A stretch of 47,052 nt of DNA from NCBI RefSeq assembly GCF_008017805.1, contig NZ_VRTT01000057.1, positions 1-47,052 on the forward strand, in the 5' to 3' direction. Under the pieces are notes generated by a model. The model did not search any database and was not told the DNA's origin. It saw only the letters and a program-made list of their open reading frames with translations. Shown one piece after another: positions 16,464 through 24,885 of this stretch (positions are counted from its first letter, which is position 1; each line of letters begins with the position of its first letter). Source of the DNA: Paenibacillus sp. N3.4 (GTDB lineage: Bacteria > Bacillota > Bacilli > Paenibacillales > NBRC-103111). The position numbers were made by a program, and so were the translations under genes.

Positions 16464-17482
16464 TATTGGACACCTAACCTTGATCCATACTGTTTAGCAA
16501 AATAAGCTTGATATTCCCCAGTCTGGATTCGTTTCCACCATACTTGGTTATCGAGATACCAACGAATCGTTTCCTGAATGCCCGTTTCAAAATTATGTTT
16601 CGGCTTCCATCCAAGTTCAGTCGTAATCTTAGTTGCATCAATACCATAACGACGGTCATGACCCGGTCGATCTTTTACAAATTGCATCAAAGACTCCGGT
16701 TTATCCAACTCGCGAAGAATGGTTTGTATGATTTGAATATTCGTTCTCTCGTTATTACCGCCGATATTGTAAACCTCACCGTTGATACCCTGGTGCAAAA
16801 CGAGATCAATCGCACTGCAGTGATCTTCGACGTATAACCAATCTCTGATGTTAAGACCGTCTCCATAAACAGGGAGAGACTTATCATTTAAAGCATTCGC
16901 AATCATTAATGGGATTAGCTTTTCCGGAAATTGATAAGGACCGTAGTTATTTGAACAACGAGTAATGTTGATTGGCAGACCAAATGTCTCATGGTAAGCA
17001 CGCACAAGAAGATCTGATCCTGCTTTACTTGCCGAATAAGGGCTGTTCGGAGTTATCGGTGTTTCTTCAGTGAAAAGTCCTGTCTCACCTAGTGTTCCAT
17101 AGACTTCATCCGTAGAAACATGAACGAATTTCTTAACCGCATATTTCCTAGCCGCTTCAAGTAACACCTGCGTACCAAGAACATTTGTCTTCACAAAAAC
17201 ATCCGGCTCCAAGATACTCCGATCAACATGCGACTCCGCGGCGAAATGAACAACCGTATCCACACCCTGCTCGAACAAACTATTCACTAACTCCGGGTTT
17301 GTGATATCACCTTTGACGAATGTATAGTTACTGTTTTCTTGAATCGATGTAAGGTTCTCTAGATTCCCAGCATACGTTAACGCATCCAAATTAATGATTT
17401 CATAGCTAGGATAACGATCCAGCATATAGTGAACAAAGTTGCTGCCGATAAATCCGGCTCCACCTGTAATAAGTACTTTCAT
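16463..17482 (-). CDS. rfbB: dTDP-glucose 4,6-dehydratase
   Basis: A 339-aa RmlB, converting dTDP-glucose to dTDP-4-keto-6-deoxyglucose. TGGAGFIGSNFVHYML binds NAD. HFAAESHVDRSI, the HVSTDEVYG strand with the catalytic Asp-Glu pair, and YSASKAGSDLL with the Tyr-Lys pair are all intact. RDWLYVEDHCSAID is also typical. Normal family length. It lies between rfbC (18-bp gap or slightly more) and rfbD in a tight operon. Confidence 0.98.
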   Translation of the reverse strand: MKVLITGGAGFIGSNFVHYMLDRYPSYEIINLDALTYAGNLENLTSIQENSNYTFVKGDITNPELVNSLFEQGVDTVVHFAAESHVDRSILEPDVFVKTNVLGTQVLLEAARKYAVKKFVHVSTDEVYGTLGETGLFTEETPITPNSPYSASKAGSDLLVRAYHETFGLPINITRCSNNYGPYQFPEKLIPLMIANALNDKSLPVYGDGLNIRDWLYVEDHCSAIDLVLHQGINGEVYNIGGNNERTNIQIIQTILRELDKPESLMQFVKDRPGHDRRYGIDATKITTELGWKPKHNFETGIQETIRWYLDNQVWWKRIQTGEYQAYFAKQYGSRLGVQ

Positions 17483-17500
17483 ATCCGCGTGACTCCTTAT

Positions 17501-18046
17501 TTAAAAGTTTATTTCCGCATCTTTGAGTAAAGGGTGCTTTTGATCTTTATCTGAAAGAATAGGCTTAGATGTCGGCCAATCTATAGCTAATGCTGGATCG
17601 TTCCACAGTATGCCTCTATCATGCTCAGGCGAATAATATTCATCAACTTTGTAAAGCACTTGTGTATGAGAGACAATCGTACAAAAGCCATGAGCAAAGC
17701 CTTGCGGAACGAGCAGTTGGCGCTTATTAGCCTCGCTAAGAATAACTCCTACCCATTGTCCGAAAGTAGCAGAATCCTTGCGGATATCCACAGCGACATC
17801 ATAGATTGCACCGGATGCCACACGAACAAGCTTTGTTTGAGCTTTGGGATTCAATTGATAATGAAGTCCTCGTAAGACTCCGGTTTCCACTGACAAAGAA
17901 TGATTGTCTTGGACAAATAGATGATCGATTCCAAGTTCAGCAAACTCAGCACTACTGTAACTTTCCATAAAAAAGCCCCGATTGTCACCATGGACATCGG
18001 GTTCTACAATATAAAGTCCTTCTAACTTTGTAGTAATAATATTCAT
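17501..18046 (-). CDS. rfbC: dTDP-4-dehydrorhamnose 3,5-epimerase
   Basis: A 181-aa RmlC cupin. Conserved RGFFMESYS, FVQDNHSLS, VLRGLHYQ with the catalytic His, and QGFAHGFCT are present. I chose ATG at 18044-18046, about 10 nt after an AGAGGT site. A GTG 12 bases earlier sits on top of the Shine-Dalgarno. The standard RmlC start aligns with the chosen Met. It lies 15 bp downstream of rfbA. Confidence 0.96.
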   Translation of the reverse strand: MNIITTKLEGLYIVEPDVHGDNRGFFMESYSSAEFAELGIDHLFVQDNHSLSVETGVLRGLHYQLNPKAQTKLVRVASGAIYDVAVDIRKDSATFGQWVGVILSEANKRQLLVPQGFAHGFCTIVSHTQVLYKVDEYYSPEHDRGILWNDPALAIDWPTSKPILSDKDQKHPLLKDAEINF

Positions 18047-18061
18047 TAGTTTTGGCACCTC

Positions 18062-18805
18062 TTATAGTTTAAGTTTCCCAAACTCTTCTCCGAAATACAA
18101 ATCTTTCGCTAATTCATTAGCTTTGGCTAACGATGCATGAGTTCCCGCATCTGTCCACCAGCCTTGAAGAATATCATATGTAAGTTCGCTTTTTTCAATA
18201 TATGCGTTGTTAACATCCGTGATTTCAAGTTCGCCGCGGCCTGATGGCTTCAGTGTTTTTACAATTTCAAAAACAGAGCTATCGTACATATAGATACCCG
18301 TTACTGCATAGCTGCTTTTTGGTTGTTGAGGTTTCTCCTCAATAGAAACGATTTTATCCCCCTGCAGTTCTGGAACACCATATCTTTGAGGATCTTGAAC
18401 TTCTTGAATAAGAATTTTTGCCCCATTACATTGAGTTCTGAAGTTATTTACAAATGGAACAATACTTTCTTCAAAAACATTATCACCAAGGATTACGACC
18501 ATTTGGTCATCACCTACAAAGTGTTTTGCGAGGTCAAGTGCTTGGGCTATCCCTCCGGCTTCATCTTGTACTTTGTATGTAAAGCTAACTCCCATATCTC
18601 GGCCGCTACCAAGAAGATTAACGACATCACCCATATGATCTTTGCCTGTCACGATGAGAATGTCGTTGATGTCTGCTTGCTTTAACTTTGCAACGGAGTG
18701 AAAAATCATTGGATACTTTCCTACGGGAAGTAAGTGTTTGTTTGTTACTTTTGTTAGAGGAAACAACCGAGATCCTGTTCCACCTGCTAGAATAATGCCT
18801 TTCAT
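18062..18805 (-). CDS. rfbA: Glucose-1-phosphate thymidylyltransferase
   Basis: A 247-aa nucleotidyltransferase making dTDP-glucose. The N-terminal signature is LAGGTGSRLFPLT, then HLLPVGKYPMIFHSV and VVILGDNVFE. It is the short form found in Gram-positives (about 245 aa), lacking the C-terminal part of the 290-aa enterobacterial RmlA. ATG at 18803-18805 is preceded by GGAGG at 6 nt; the GTG four codons upstream overlaps that site and is rejected. First of the rml quartet. Confidence 0.96.
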   Translation of the reverse strand: MKGIILAGGTGSRLFPLTKVTNKHLLPVGKYPMIFHSVAKLKQADINDILIVTGKDHMGDVVNLLGSGRDMGVSFTYKVQDEAGGIAQALDLAKHFVGDDQMVVILGDNVFEESIVPFVNNFRTQCNGAKILIQEVQDPQRYGVPELQGDKIVSIEEKPQQPKSSYAVTGIYMYDSSVFEIVKTLKPSGRGELEITDVNNAYIEKSELTYDILQGWWTDAGTHASLAKANELAKDLYFGEEFGKLKL

Positions 18806-18830
18806 ATAAACCTCCACTATGAATTACTTT

Positions 18831-19826
18831 TTAATCCGATGTTGAAGTTGCTACCTCGTTATTTGCTAAATTATAGAATAAACTATGCTGACTTTCCCCA
18901 AAGTTTACTCTTTCTTTTTCTATTACTAGCGGTCTTTTTAGAACCTGAGTATGAATAGAGCCAATATATTCACCAATAATACCAATAAAAAATAGCTGAA
19001 CAGAAGAGAAGAAAAAGAGACCAATTACAAGCGGAGCAACACCCACTGAAAAATAATTCCAAAAAAACACTTTTGCTAAAAAATAAATAATAGCTACAAG
19101 TAAACTAATTGCTGACATAGCAAATCCAAGCATTGCGGCTATCCTTAATGGAACTTTTGAATGGTTAGTTATACCTAACATTGCAATATCATACAAAGTG
19201 TAGAAATTATTTTTAGTTATTCCTCTCTTTCTTACAGGTTGAACATATTCTATTTTATAACTCTCAAAACCAATATCAGATATGAGTCCTCTAAAATATG
19301 GATAAGGGTCATCAATACCCCTTAGTATTTCAATGACTTTTTTATCGTACAATCCAAATCCGGTATTATTTTTTGTTAATTCTATTTCGGAAACACGATT
19401 TATAAAATTGTAATACATTTTTCTTATTGCAAACATGGTAGATGATTCTTCACTTTGCGACTTAACACCCAGCACAACTTTAAATCCTTCTTCCCATTTC
19501 TCGAGAAAATCTTTAATCATTGTAGGAGGGTCTTGTAAATCAGCGACTAATAATATTACAGCTTCACCAGTTGCTTGTAGTAAAGCATGATAGGGAGATC
19601 GAATATGACCGAAGTTCCGAGCATTTACAATGATTTTCACATTTGGATCAGTTGATGCAAGATTTTTCAAAATAGATACAGTTTTATCTTTCGATGCATT
19701 ATCAATAAATATATGTTCATACGTGAAATTTGAGAGTTGACTCATACAGACTTTAACTTGTCTATATAATTCTTCCACATTGTCTTCCTCATTGTAACAT
19801 GGAGTAACTATACTAATATTTTTCAT
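18831..19826 (-). CDS. GtrB-like polyprenyl-phosphate glycosyltransferase
   Basis: A 331-aa GT2 enzyme of the DPM1/GtrB type, with SIVTPCYNEEDNVEELYRQV, a central LLVADLQDPP carrying the metal-binding Asp residues, and two C-terminal membrane helices (about 235-262 and 270-298). These enzymes load one sugar onto undecaprenyl phosphate for periplasmic or extracytoplasmic decoration, usually with a GtrA flippase, and a gtrA homologue is present at 24463. The start follows AAGGAAG. It lies between the yersiniose-like genes and rml, so it may load the branched sugar or glucose. Substrate is inferred only. Confidence 0.88.
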   Translation of the reverse strand: MKNISIVTPCYNEEDNVEELYRQVKVCMSQLSNFTYEHIFIDNASKDKTVSILKNLASTDPNVKIIVNARNFGHIRSPYHALLQATGEAVILLVADLQDPPTMIKDFLEKWEEGFKVVLGVKSQSEESSTMFAIRKMYYNFINRVSEIELTKNNTGFGLYDKKVIEILRGIDDPYPYFRGLISDIGFESYKIEYVQPVRKRGITKNNFYTLYDIAMLGITNHSKVPLRIAAMLGFAMSAISLLVAIIYFLAKVFFWNYFSVGVAPLVIGLFFFSSVQLFFIGIIGEYIGSIHTQVLKRPLVIEKERVNFGESQHSLFYNLANNEVATSTSD

Positions 19827-19836
19827 GTTTACTTCC

Positions 19837-20796
19837 TTAGAAAATTATTTTGTCTTTCATGAAATCATACTCATCTATAATAGTTGTTATAGAATCAAAT
19901 TTCGGTGAAAAGCCTAAAGTTTGTGCATGTACATATTGAGTAAAGTAATTGTGTTTGTTACCAGTTACTGAAGATAAATTTGTATTCTTATTATATTCAT
20001 AACGCAATCCATATCTAGCTGAAAATTCTTCTAGTATCTTAAATTTAGTAGTAGGTTGCAAAGAATACACATCATACACATCATTCACTGACTTCTTATC
20101 CGCGATTAAAATGATTAACGATACTAAATCTGCTGGATGAACATAATCCCTCATAATATCCTCTGAGCTTGTTACCAATATTTCATCATAATATAGACAT
20201 CGAATGAGATCAGTCATAAAAAAATTAGAATTCACATCAATATGTCTACTAAAAAAACCAAATATTCTTAAATCGACAATATTAAAATTATCAAGAATAC
20301 GATGTTTTGCTTCAGAATTTATTTTGCTAATTCCATAGCAATCAGCTGGAGTTAACTTATTTATAGAAATGTTAGTTTGAGTTGTAACAGTTGATGGCTT
20401 TTCAAAATTACTAAGATAAGCTGCACCACTACTAAAGTTGATGTATAAGGAATCAGGGTTATTTTCCAAGTAAATCAATATCATATTATCGTATTTTTCA
20501 GTTATAAAAAAAACGGAACTAATATTGGTTTTTAACTTTCCTGGATCACCGATTCCGATACAGTTGATAATAATATCAAAATCAACTTCCATAAATAATT
20601 CAAAGTTTAAAACTCTCACTTTACTAATTATCTTATTGTTATTCATAAAAATTTCGAGTTTTTCTTGAGATCTAGCAAACAAGGTCAACTCAAATTCTTT
20701 ATATAGACCTAATACTATATTTTTTCCAATATGACCAGTTGCCCCAAAAATAGCTACTCTTCTTTTCTTCTTAGGTTCCATTTGAGTACTTGTCAC
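19837..20796 (-). CDS. yerF: SDR-family sugar ketoreductase, YerF-like
   Basis: A 319-aa extended SDR. The cofactor motif is AIFGATGHIGKN (about 15-26). The Tyr-Lys pair lies in ADCYGISKINSEAKHR, and MRDYVHPADLVSLI is in the substrate domain. The start is GTG at 20796, overlapping the stop of the ThDP enzyme (GTGA), so the two are coupled. In Yersinia pseudotuberculosis YerF reduces the acetyl side-chain ketone made by YerE to finish CDP-yersiniose. That assignment here rests on coupling to a YerE-like gene and to rfbFGH, not on a specific motif; a generic epimerase/reductase remains possible. Confidence 0.65.
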   Translation of the reverse strand: MTSTQMEPKKKRRVAIFGATGHIGKNIVLGLYKEFELTLFARSQEKLEIFMNNNKIISKVRVLNFELFMEVDFDIIINCIGIGDPGKLKTNISSVFFITEKYDNMILIYLENNPDSLYINFSSGAAYLSNFEKPSTVTTQTNISINKLTPADCYGISKINSEAKHRILDNFNIVDLRIFGFFSRHIDVNSNFFMTDLIRCLYYDEILVTSSEDIMRDYVHPADLVSLIILIADKKSVNDVYDVYSLQPTTKFKILEEFSARYGLRYEYNKNTNLSSVTGNKHNYFTQYVHAQTLGFSPKFDSITTIIDEYDFMKDKIIF

Positions 20797-22565
20797 TTGG
20801 GAACATCCATCTCTTCTACCATATCAATTAACATAATTTCCTTTAGTACTTCTCGATCGAGATGAGGGTACATATCTTCAATCGGCCTATTTACTACAAG
20901 TTTAGGATTAACTGCCGTATTGTTTTCTAATTTAACTTCAACAAACACAGGACCAACAGTACTAACAACTTTGTTAATTACTTCTTCTGCTTCTTCCATT
21001 ACATTAATATTATATGCTGGTATACCATATGCTTTAGCAATTTCAACAAAATTAGGATTTTGGTAAATTGTTGATTGCTGTCTACCTTCAAAATAAATAT
21101 CTTGGAATTGCCTTACCATACCAAGACAACTATTATTTAACACAAATATTTTTATAGGTAAATTCAATCTAACTATAGTATCTAGCTCTTGAATATTTAC
21201 CTGCATTCCTCCATCTCCTGCAATAACAATAACATCTTGTCTAGAAGACAATGCTGCTCCCACAGCAGCTGGCAAAGCGAAGCCCATTGCTCCCATTCCA
21301 CCAGAGTTTAATAATCGTTGCCCTGCTTTTAATTTAAATGACTGAGAGGCCCACATTTGATGTTGCCCCACATCTAGACTAATGATATCCCCCTCTTTAC
21401 ATTTTGAAGAGAGAAATTCTATAAATCTATTTGGTTCGATAATGCCATCCTTAATTTCTGCCGAATAAGTAGGGTATTTATCTTTGACATTTCTAAATGT
21501 TTCATACCAACTGCTAAAATCAGGCTTATTAAATTCTTTTAACTTATTATTTAATGGAATAAGGAATTCTTTCACATCACTCTTAATAGCAAAATTGACT
21601 GTAACCTTTGCATTAAGCTCGTTTGCATCGATATCGACATGAATCTTAATAGCACCGCGAGCAAATGTGTCTGCGCGCGTACCTGTTTGTCTGCTATCTA
21701 ATCTTGAACCCAATATGATTAATAAATCACAGTTTGCCAATATAAGGTTGCTATATCGATTACCGTAAGAACCAATCATGCCAAAATATAATGGATTTTC
21801 ATGAGAGATTGCATCGATACCCATCAGTGAGGTAACTACGGGAATCCCAGTTTTCAAGACTAATTCCTCAAGAAATTCACTAGCGTTTGCCGCTCTTACT
21901 CCGCCTCCGGCTAGTATAATGGGTCTCTTTGAATTAGATATTAATTCTATTACATCGTCTAACATTTTGGAATTGACACTATTATTTTCTTGTAATATGT
22001 GTTTATATTCATCACTATCAAAAAAACTCTCTAATTTTTCCGGTTCAATATTGGTTCTTTGCAAATTCATTGGAATATCTAATAACACAGGGCCTGGTCG
22101 ACCGCTTTGAGCCAAAAAAATCGCTTTTTCTAAGCAATATCTGATTCTATTGAGATCTGTAATTAGTTCCGCGTATTTGGTAAGTGATTGAGCGACACTT
22201 ACAATGTCAGTCTCTTGAAATCCAATCTGACGTATAGGTCTATCGAACTTATATTCATATGTATTAACTTGTCCTGTAATAAATAAACAAGGAACTGAAT
22301 CAAAATAGCAGCTTCCGATACCTGTTAGTAGATTAAGAGCACCAGGTCCACTAGTTGCCATTGCTACGCCCAGCCTACCATTTATACGTGCATATGCTTC
22401 TGCTGCAAAAGCTCCTGCCTGCTCATGACGCACAGAGACACATTGGATATCATCTCTGTTAGCAATTGAATCTAATAAATGTACGATTGCTCCTCCAATA
22501 AATTCAAAAACATGAGATACCCCTTCTTTTGCAATTACATCTACTACGTAATCTGAAAGCTTCAT
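20793..22565 (-). CDS. yerE: ThDP-dependent acetolactate-synthase-like enzyme, YerE-like
   Basis: A 590-aa three-domain ThDP enzyme. The catalytic glutamate is about E48 in VRHEQAGAFAAEAYAR, and SGPGALNLLTGI follows. The C-terminal ThDP motif runs from GDGGMQVNIQELDT (about 449) to LNN (about 476). It is not a housekeeping IlvB: there is no IlvN subunit or ilv gene nearby, and it is coupled to an SDR beside rfbF-rfbG-rfbH. YerE of Yersinia, an FAD/ThDP enzyme, decarboxylates pyruvate and attaches the two-carbon unit to C4 of CDP-3,6-dideoxy-4-ketoglucose. This gene is placed exactly where that step is needed. Confidence 0.78.
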   Translation of the reverse strand: MKLSDYVVDVIAKEGVSHVFEFIGGAIVHLLDSIANRDDIQCVSVRHEQAGAFAAEAYARINGRLGVAMATSGPGALNLLTGIGSCYFDSVPCLFITGQVNTYEYKFDRPIRQIGFQETDIVSVAQSLTKYAELITDLNRIRYCLEKAIFLAQSGRPGPVLLDIPMNLQRTNIEPEKLESFFDSDEYKHILQENNSVNSKMLDDVIELISNSKRPIILAGGGVRAANASEFLEELVLKTGIPVVTSLMGIDAISHENPLYFGMIGSYGNRYSNLILANCDLLIILGSRLDSRQTGTRADTFARGAIKIHVDIDANELNAKVTVNFAIKSDVKEFLIPLNNKLKEFNKPDFSSWYETFRNVKDKYPTYSAEIKDGIIEPNRFIEFLSSKCKEGDIISLDVGQHQMWASQSFKLKAGQRLLNSGGMGAMGFALPAAVGAALSSRQDVIVIAGDGGMQVNIQELDTIVRLNLPIKIFVLNNSCLGMVRQFQDIYFEGRQQSTIYQNPNFVEIAKAYGIPAYNINVMEEAEEVINKVVSTVGPVFVEVKLENNTAVNPKLVVNRPIEDMYPHLDREVLKEIMLIDMVEEMDVPK

Positions 22566-22586
22566 AGTAAATTAGCTCCATCCTTA

Positions 22587-23654
22587 TTAAGGCTTAGTAT
22601 TAAGATATTCTTCAATCTGATTAAAGCACGTTGCCTTAATATCGTTATTTTCTTTATAAGCAACGGTCCATTCCAAAATTTTATCTAATGCTTGATCTAG
22701 ACTCCATTTTGGTTGCCAACCAAGTTTTGAGAAAGCTTTTGAACAGTCAAGCTTAAGATACTGTGCTTCATGTGGCTTTGGACTCTGATCCAAATCATAA
22801 TCAGCACCTTGACCCCACTTTTTACAAATTTTATCTACAATCCAATTAACAGGCTTGGCATCAACATCATAAGGACCAAAATTCCATGCCTCAGCATAAT
22901 CAGTTCCTTTTTCAAATAGCTTTTGAGCTAACAACAAATAGCCGCTTAAAGGTTCAAGTACGTGTTGCCAAGGTCGTATGGAATTGGGATTTCTTATAAG
23001 AATTCTATCATTAGCAAGGAGTGAGCGTATACAATCAGGAATAAGGCGATCTTCTGCCCAATCACCACCACCAATTACATTTCCAGCTCTAGCAGTGGCA
23101 ATTGCAACAGATTTACCTTCGTTTTGGTTAAAAAAAGAATTTCTATATGCACTTGTGACCAACTCAGAACATGCTTTACTACTAGAGTAAGGATCATATC
23201 CTCCCAATGGTTCATTTTCTCGATATCCCCATGCCCATTCTTTGTTCTCATAGCATTTGTCAGTTGTAACGTTAACAACTGCTCGCACTGTCTTAGATTT
23301 GCGAATCGCTTCTAATACGTTAACCGTGCCCATTATATTAATTGAATATGTTTCAACAGGATTTTTATATGAATCACGAACAAGAGGCTGAGCTGCCATA
23401 TGAATTACAATTTCAGGATCAGACTCAATTATGGCTTTCTCAAGAAATTGGGAATCACGAATATCACCGATATAGGAATTGGAAATCAACTTATCAATAT
23501 CACATAATTTGTACAGACTAGGCTCTGTAGGAGGATTTAAAGCATAACCTGTAACCTTAGCTCCGAGACTGGCTAAAAACAAACAAAGCCAAGTACCTTT
23601 AAAACCAGTATGTCCTGTTATGAAAACTTTTTTCCCTTCCCAAAAAGCTCTCAT
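22587..23654 (-). CDS. rfbG: CDP-glucose 4,6-dehydratase
   Basis: A 355-aa SDR converting CDP-glucose to CDP-4-keto-6-deoxyglucose. The N-terminal FWEGKKVFITGHTGFKGTWL is diagnostic of RfbG/AscB. MAAQPLVRDSY, NVTTDKCYENKEW and the PYSSSKACSELV Tyr-Lys motif are intact, as is RPWQHVLEPLSGYL. It overlaps rfbF by 4 bp (ATGA), so the two are translationally coupled. Confidence 0.97.
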   Translation of the reverse strand: MRAFWEGKKVFITGHTGFKGTWLCLFLASLGAKVTGYALNPPTEPSLYKLCDIDKLISNSYIGDIRDSQFLEKAIIESDPEIVIHMAAQPLVRDSYKNPVETYSINIMGTVNVLEAIRKSKTVRAVVNVTTDKCYENKEWAWGYRENEPLGGYDPYSSSKACSELVTSAYRNSFFNQNEGKSVAIATARAGNVIGGGDWAEDRLIPDCIRSLLANDRILIRNPNSIRPWQHVLEPLSGYLLLAQKLFEKGTDYAEAWNFGPYDVDAKPVNWIVDKICKKWGQGADYDLDQSPKPHEAQYLKLDCSKAFSKLGWQPKWSLDQALDKILEWTVAYKENNDIKATCFNQIEEYLNTKP

Positions 23655-24448
23655 ACTGGTTCCTCCATAGCGCTATTCCATACACTCCAAGGAGCATCTC
23701 CACTCTTCCACAAGTCCTCCAAATGATTCTTATCTCTTAAAGTGTCCATTGGCTGCCAAAAACCCTTGTGCTTATATGACATTAACTCCCCATCTCTTGC
23801 GAGATTTTCCAAAGGTTCTTTTTCTAAAATAGTTAAATCCCCATTTATATAGTTAAATATTTCTGGTTGTAGTACAAAAAAACCTGCATTTATCCAGGAA
23901 CCATCGCCTTTTGGTTTTTCTTGAAATCCTTTAACTTCATTATTCATCGATAAATCAAGAGCACCAAATCTACCACTAGGTTGAACAGATGTTACTGTCG
24001 AGAGCCTGCCGTGTTGCTTATGATAATTAACTAACTCAGTTAAATTAACATCTGAAACTCCATCACCATAAGTCAGCATAAAAGGTTCATTATTTATATA
24101 CGATTGTATTCTTTTTACCCGTCCACCTGTCATTGTATCTAGCCCAGTATTTACAAGAGTTACTCTCCAGGGCTCAGCAGAATGCTGATGGGTAATGATT
24201 TGATTATCATTTCTAAAATCAAAAGTTACATCTGATTCATGCAAAAAATAATGGGCAAAGTATTCTTTGATATAAAATCCTTTATACCCTAAGCAAATAA
24301 CAAAATCGTTGAAACCATAACTAGAATACAGCTTCATGATATGCCATAGGATAGGTCTTCCCCCGATTTCTATCATGGGTTTCGGTCTAAGGTGAGATTC
24401 TTCGCTTATTCTTGTACCATAACCACCTGCTAATATGACAACTTTCAT
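23651..24448 (-). CDS. rfbF: Glucose-1-phosphate cytidylyltransferase
   Basis: A 265-aa nucleotidyltransferase making CDP-glucose. The signature VILAGGYGTRISEES and the HLRPKPMIEIGGRPILWHIM stretch are specific to RfbF/AscA. LTYGDGVSDVNL holds the metal-site Asp. Start ATG at 24448 follows GGGGGT. It is committed to the CDP-3,6-dideoxyhexose route together with rfbG and rfbH. Confidence 0.97.
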   Translation of the reverse strand: MKVVILAGGYGTRISEESHLRPKPMIEIGGRPILWHIMKLYSSYGFNDFVICLGYKGFYIKEYFAHYFLHESDVTFDFRNDNQIITHQHSAEPWRVTLVNTGLDTMTGGRVKRIQSYINNEPFMLTYGDGVSDVNLTELVNYHKQHGRLSTVTSVQPSGRFGALDLSMNNEVKGFQEKPKGDGSWINAGFFVLQPEIFNYINGDLTILEKEPLENLARDGELMSYKHKGFWQPMDTLRDKNHLEDLWKSGDAPWSVWNSAMEEPV

Positions 24449-24462
24449 TCGTATACCCCCTG

Positions 24463-24876
24463 TTAGTTGCGAGAGCTGCTAACTTTTTTATTAAACACAT
24501 ATTTATTATTCAGATAAAATGAAAGAATTGCTAATGGTAATATCGTGATTGCTCCTGAAATATACTGATTATGAAATAAAATATTAATAAAGTACATACT
24601 TGAAATATTTAATAGATATATTAACGCATATACCCCAAAAAACTTTTTCAACAACGAGTTATCTCTATTTTTAAAAACTATAGTTCCTGTTGTCTTAAAG
24701 TTAAAGAAGATTCCGATGATAGTTGATAACAAAGCTGCAAATGTATAATGAAAATTAAGATATATGAATAGTGCAAATAAACAATAACCGAATAAAGTGT
24801 TGATCCCACCTACAAAGAGAAACTTAATAAATCTGGATTGAGCCATCATATACAGTTGGTCAAATAATTTTTTCAT
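24463..24876 (-). CDS. gtrA: GtrA family small membrane protein, probable flippase
   Basis: A 137-aa protein with four membrane segments: RFIKFLFVGGINTLFGYCLF, then LSTIIGIFFNFKTTGTIVF, ending in FYLNNKYVFNKK, all characteristic of the GtrA/DPMS_TMD family. Such proteins are proposed to flip polyprenyl-phosphate-linked monosaccharides across the membrane, working with a GtrB transferase and a GT-C enzyme. Both candidates are in this cluster (18831 and 26807). It is embedded between rfbH and rfbF with gaps of 9 and 14 bp. Confidence 0.9.
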   Translation of the reverse strand: MKKLFDQLYMMAQSRFIKFLFVGGINTLFGYCLFALFIYLNFHYTFAALLSTIIGIFFNFKTTGTIVFKNRDNSLLKKFFGVYALIYLLNISSMYFINILFHNQYISGAITILPLAILSFYLNNKYVFNKKVSSSRN

Positions 24877-24885
24877 ATATCTTAC

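Noticed and set aside
20793..22565. Housekeeping acetolactate synthase (ilvB)
   Set aside because: No ilvN, ilvC or leu genes are nearby; it is coupled to a sugar SDR and sits among CDP-sugar genes, so a sugar-branching role is favoured.
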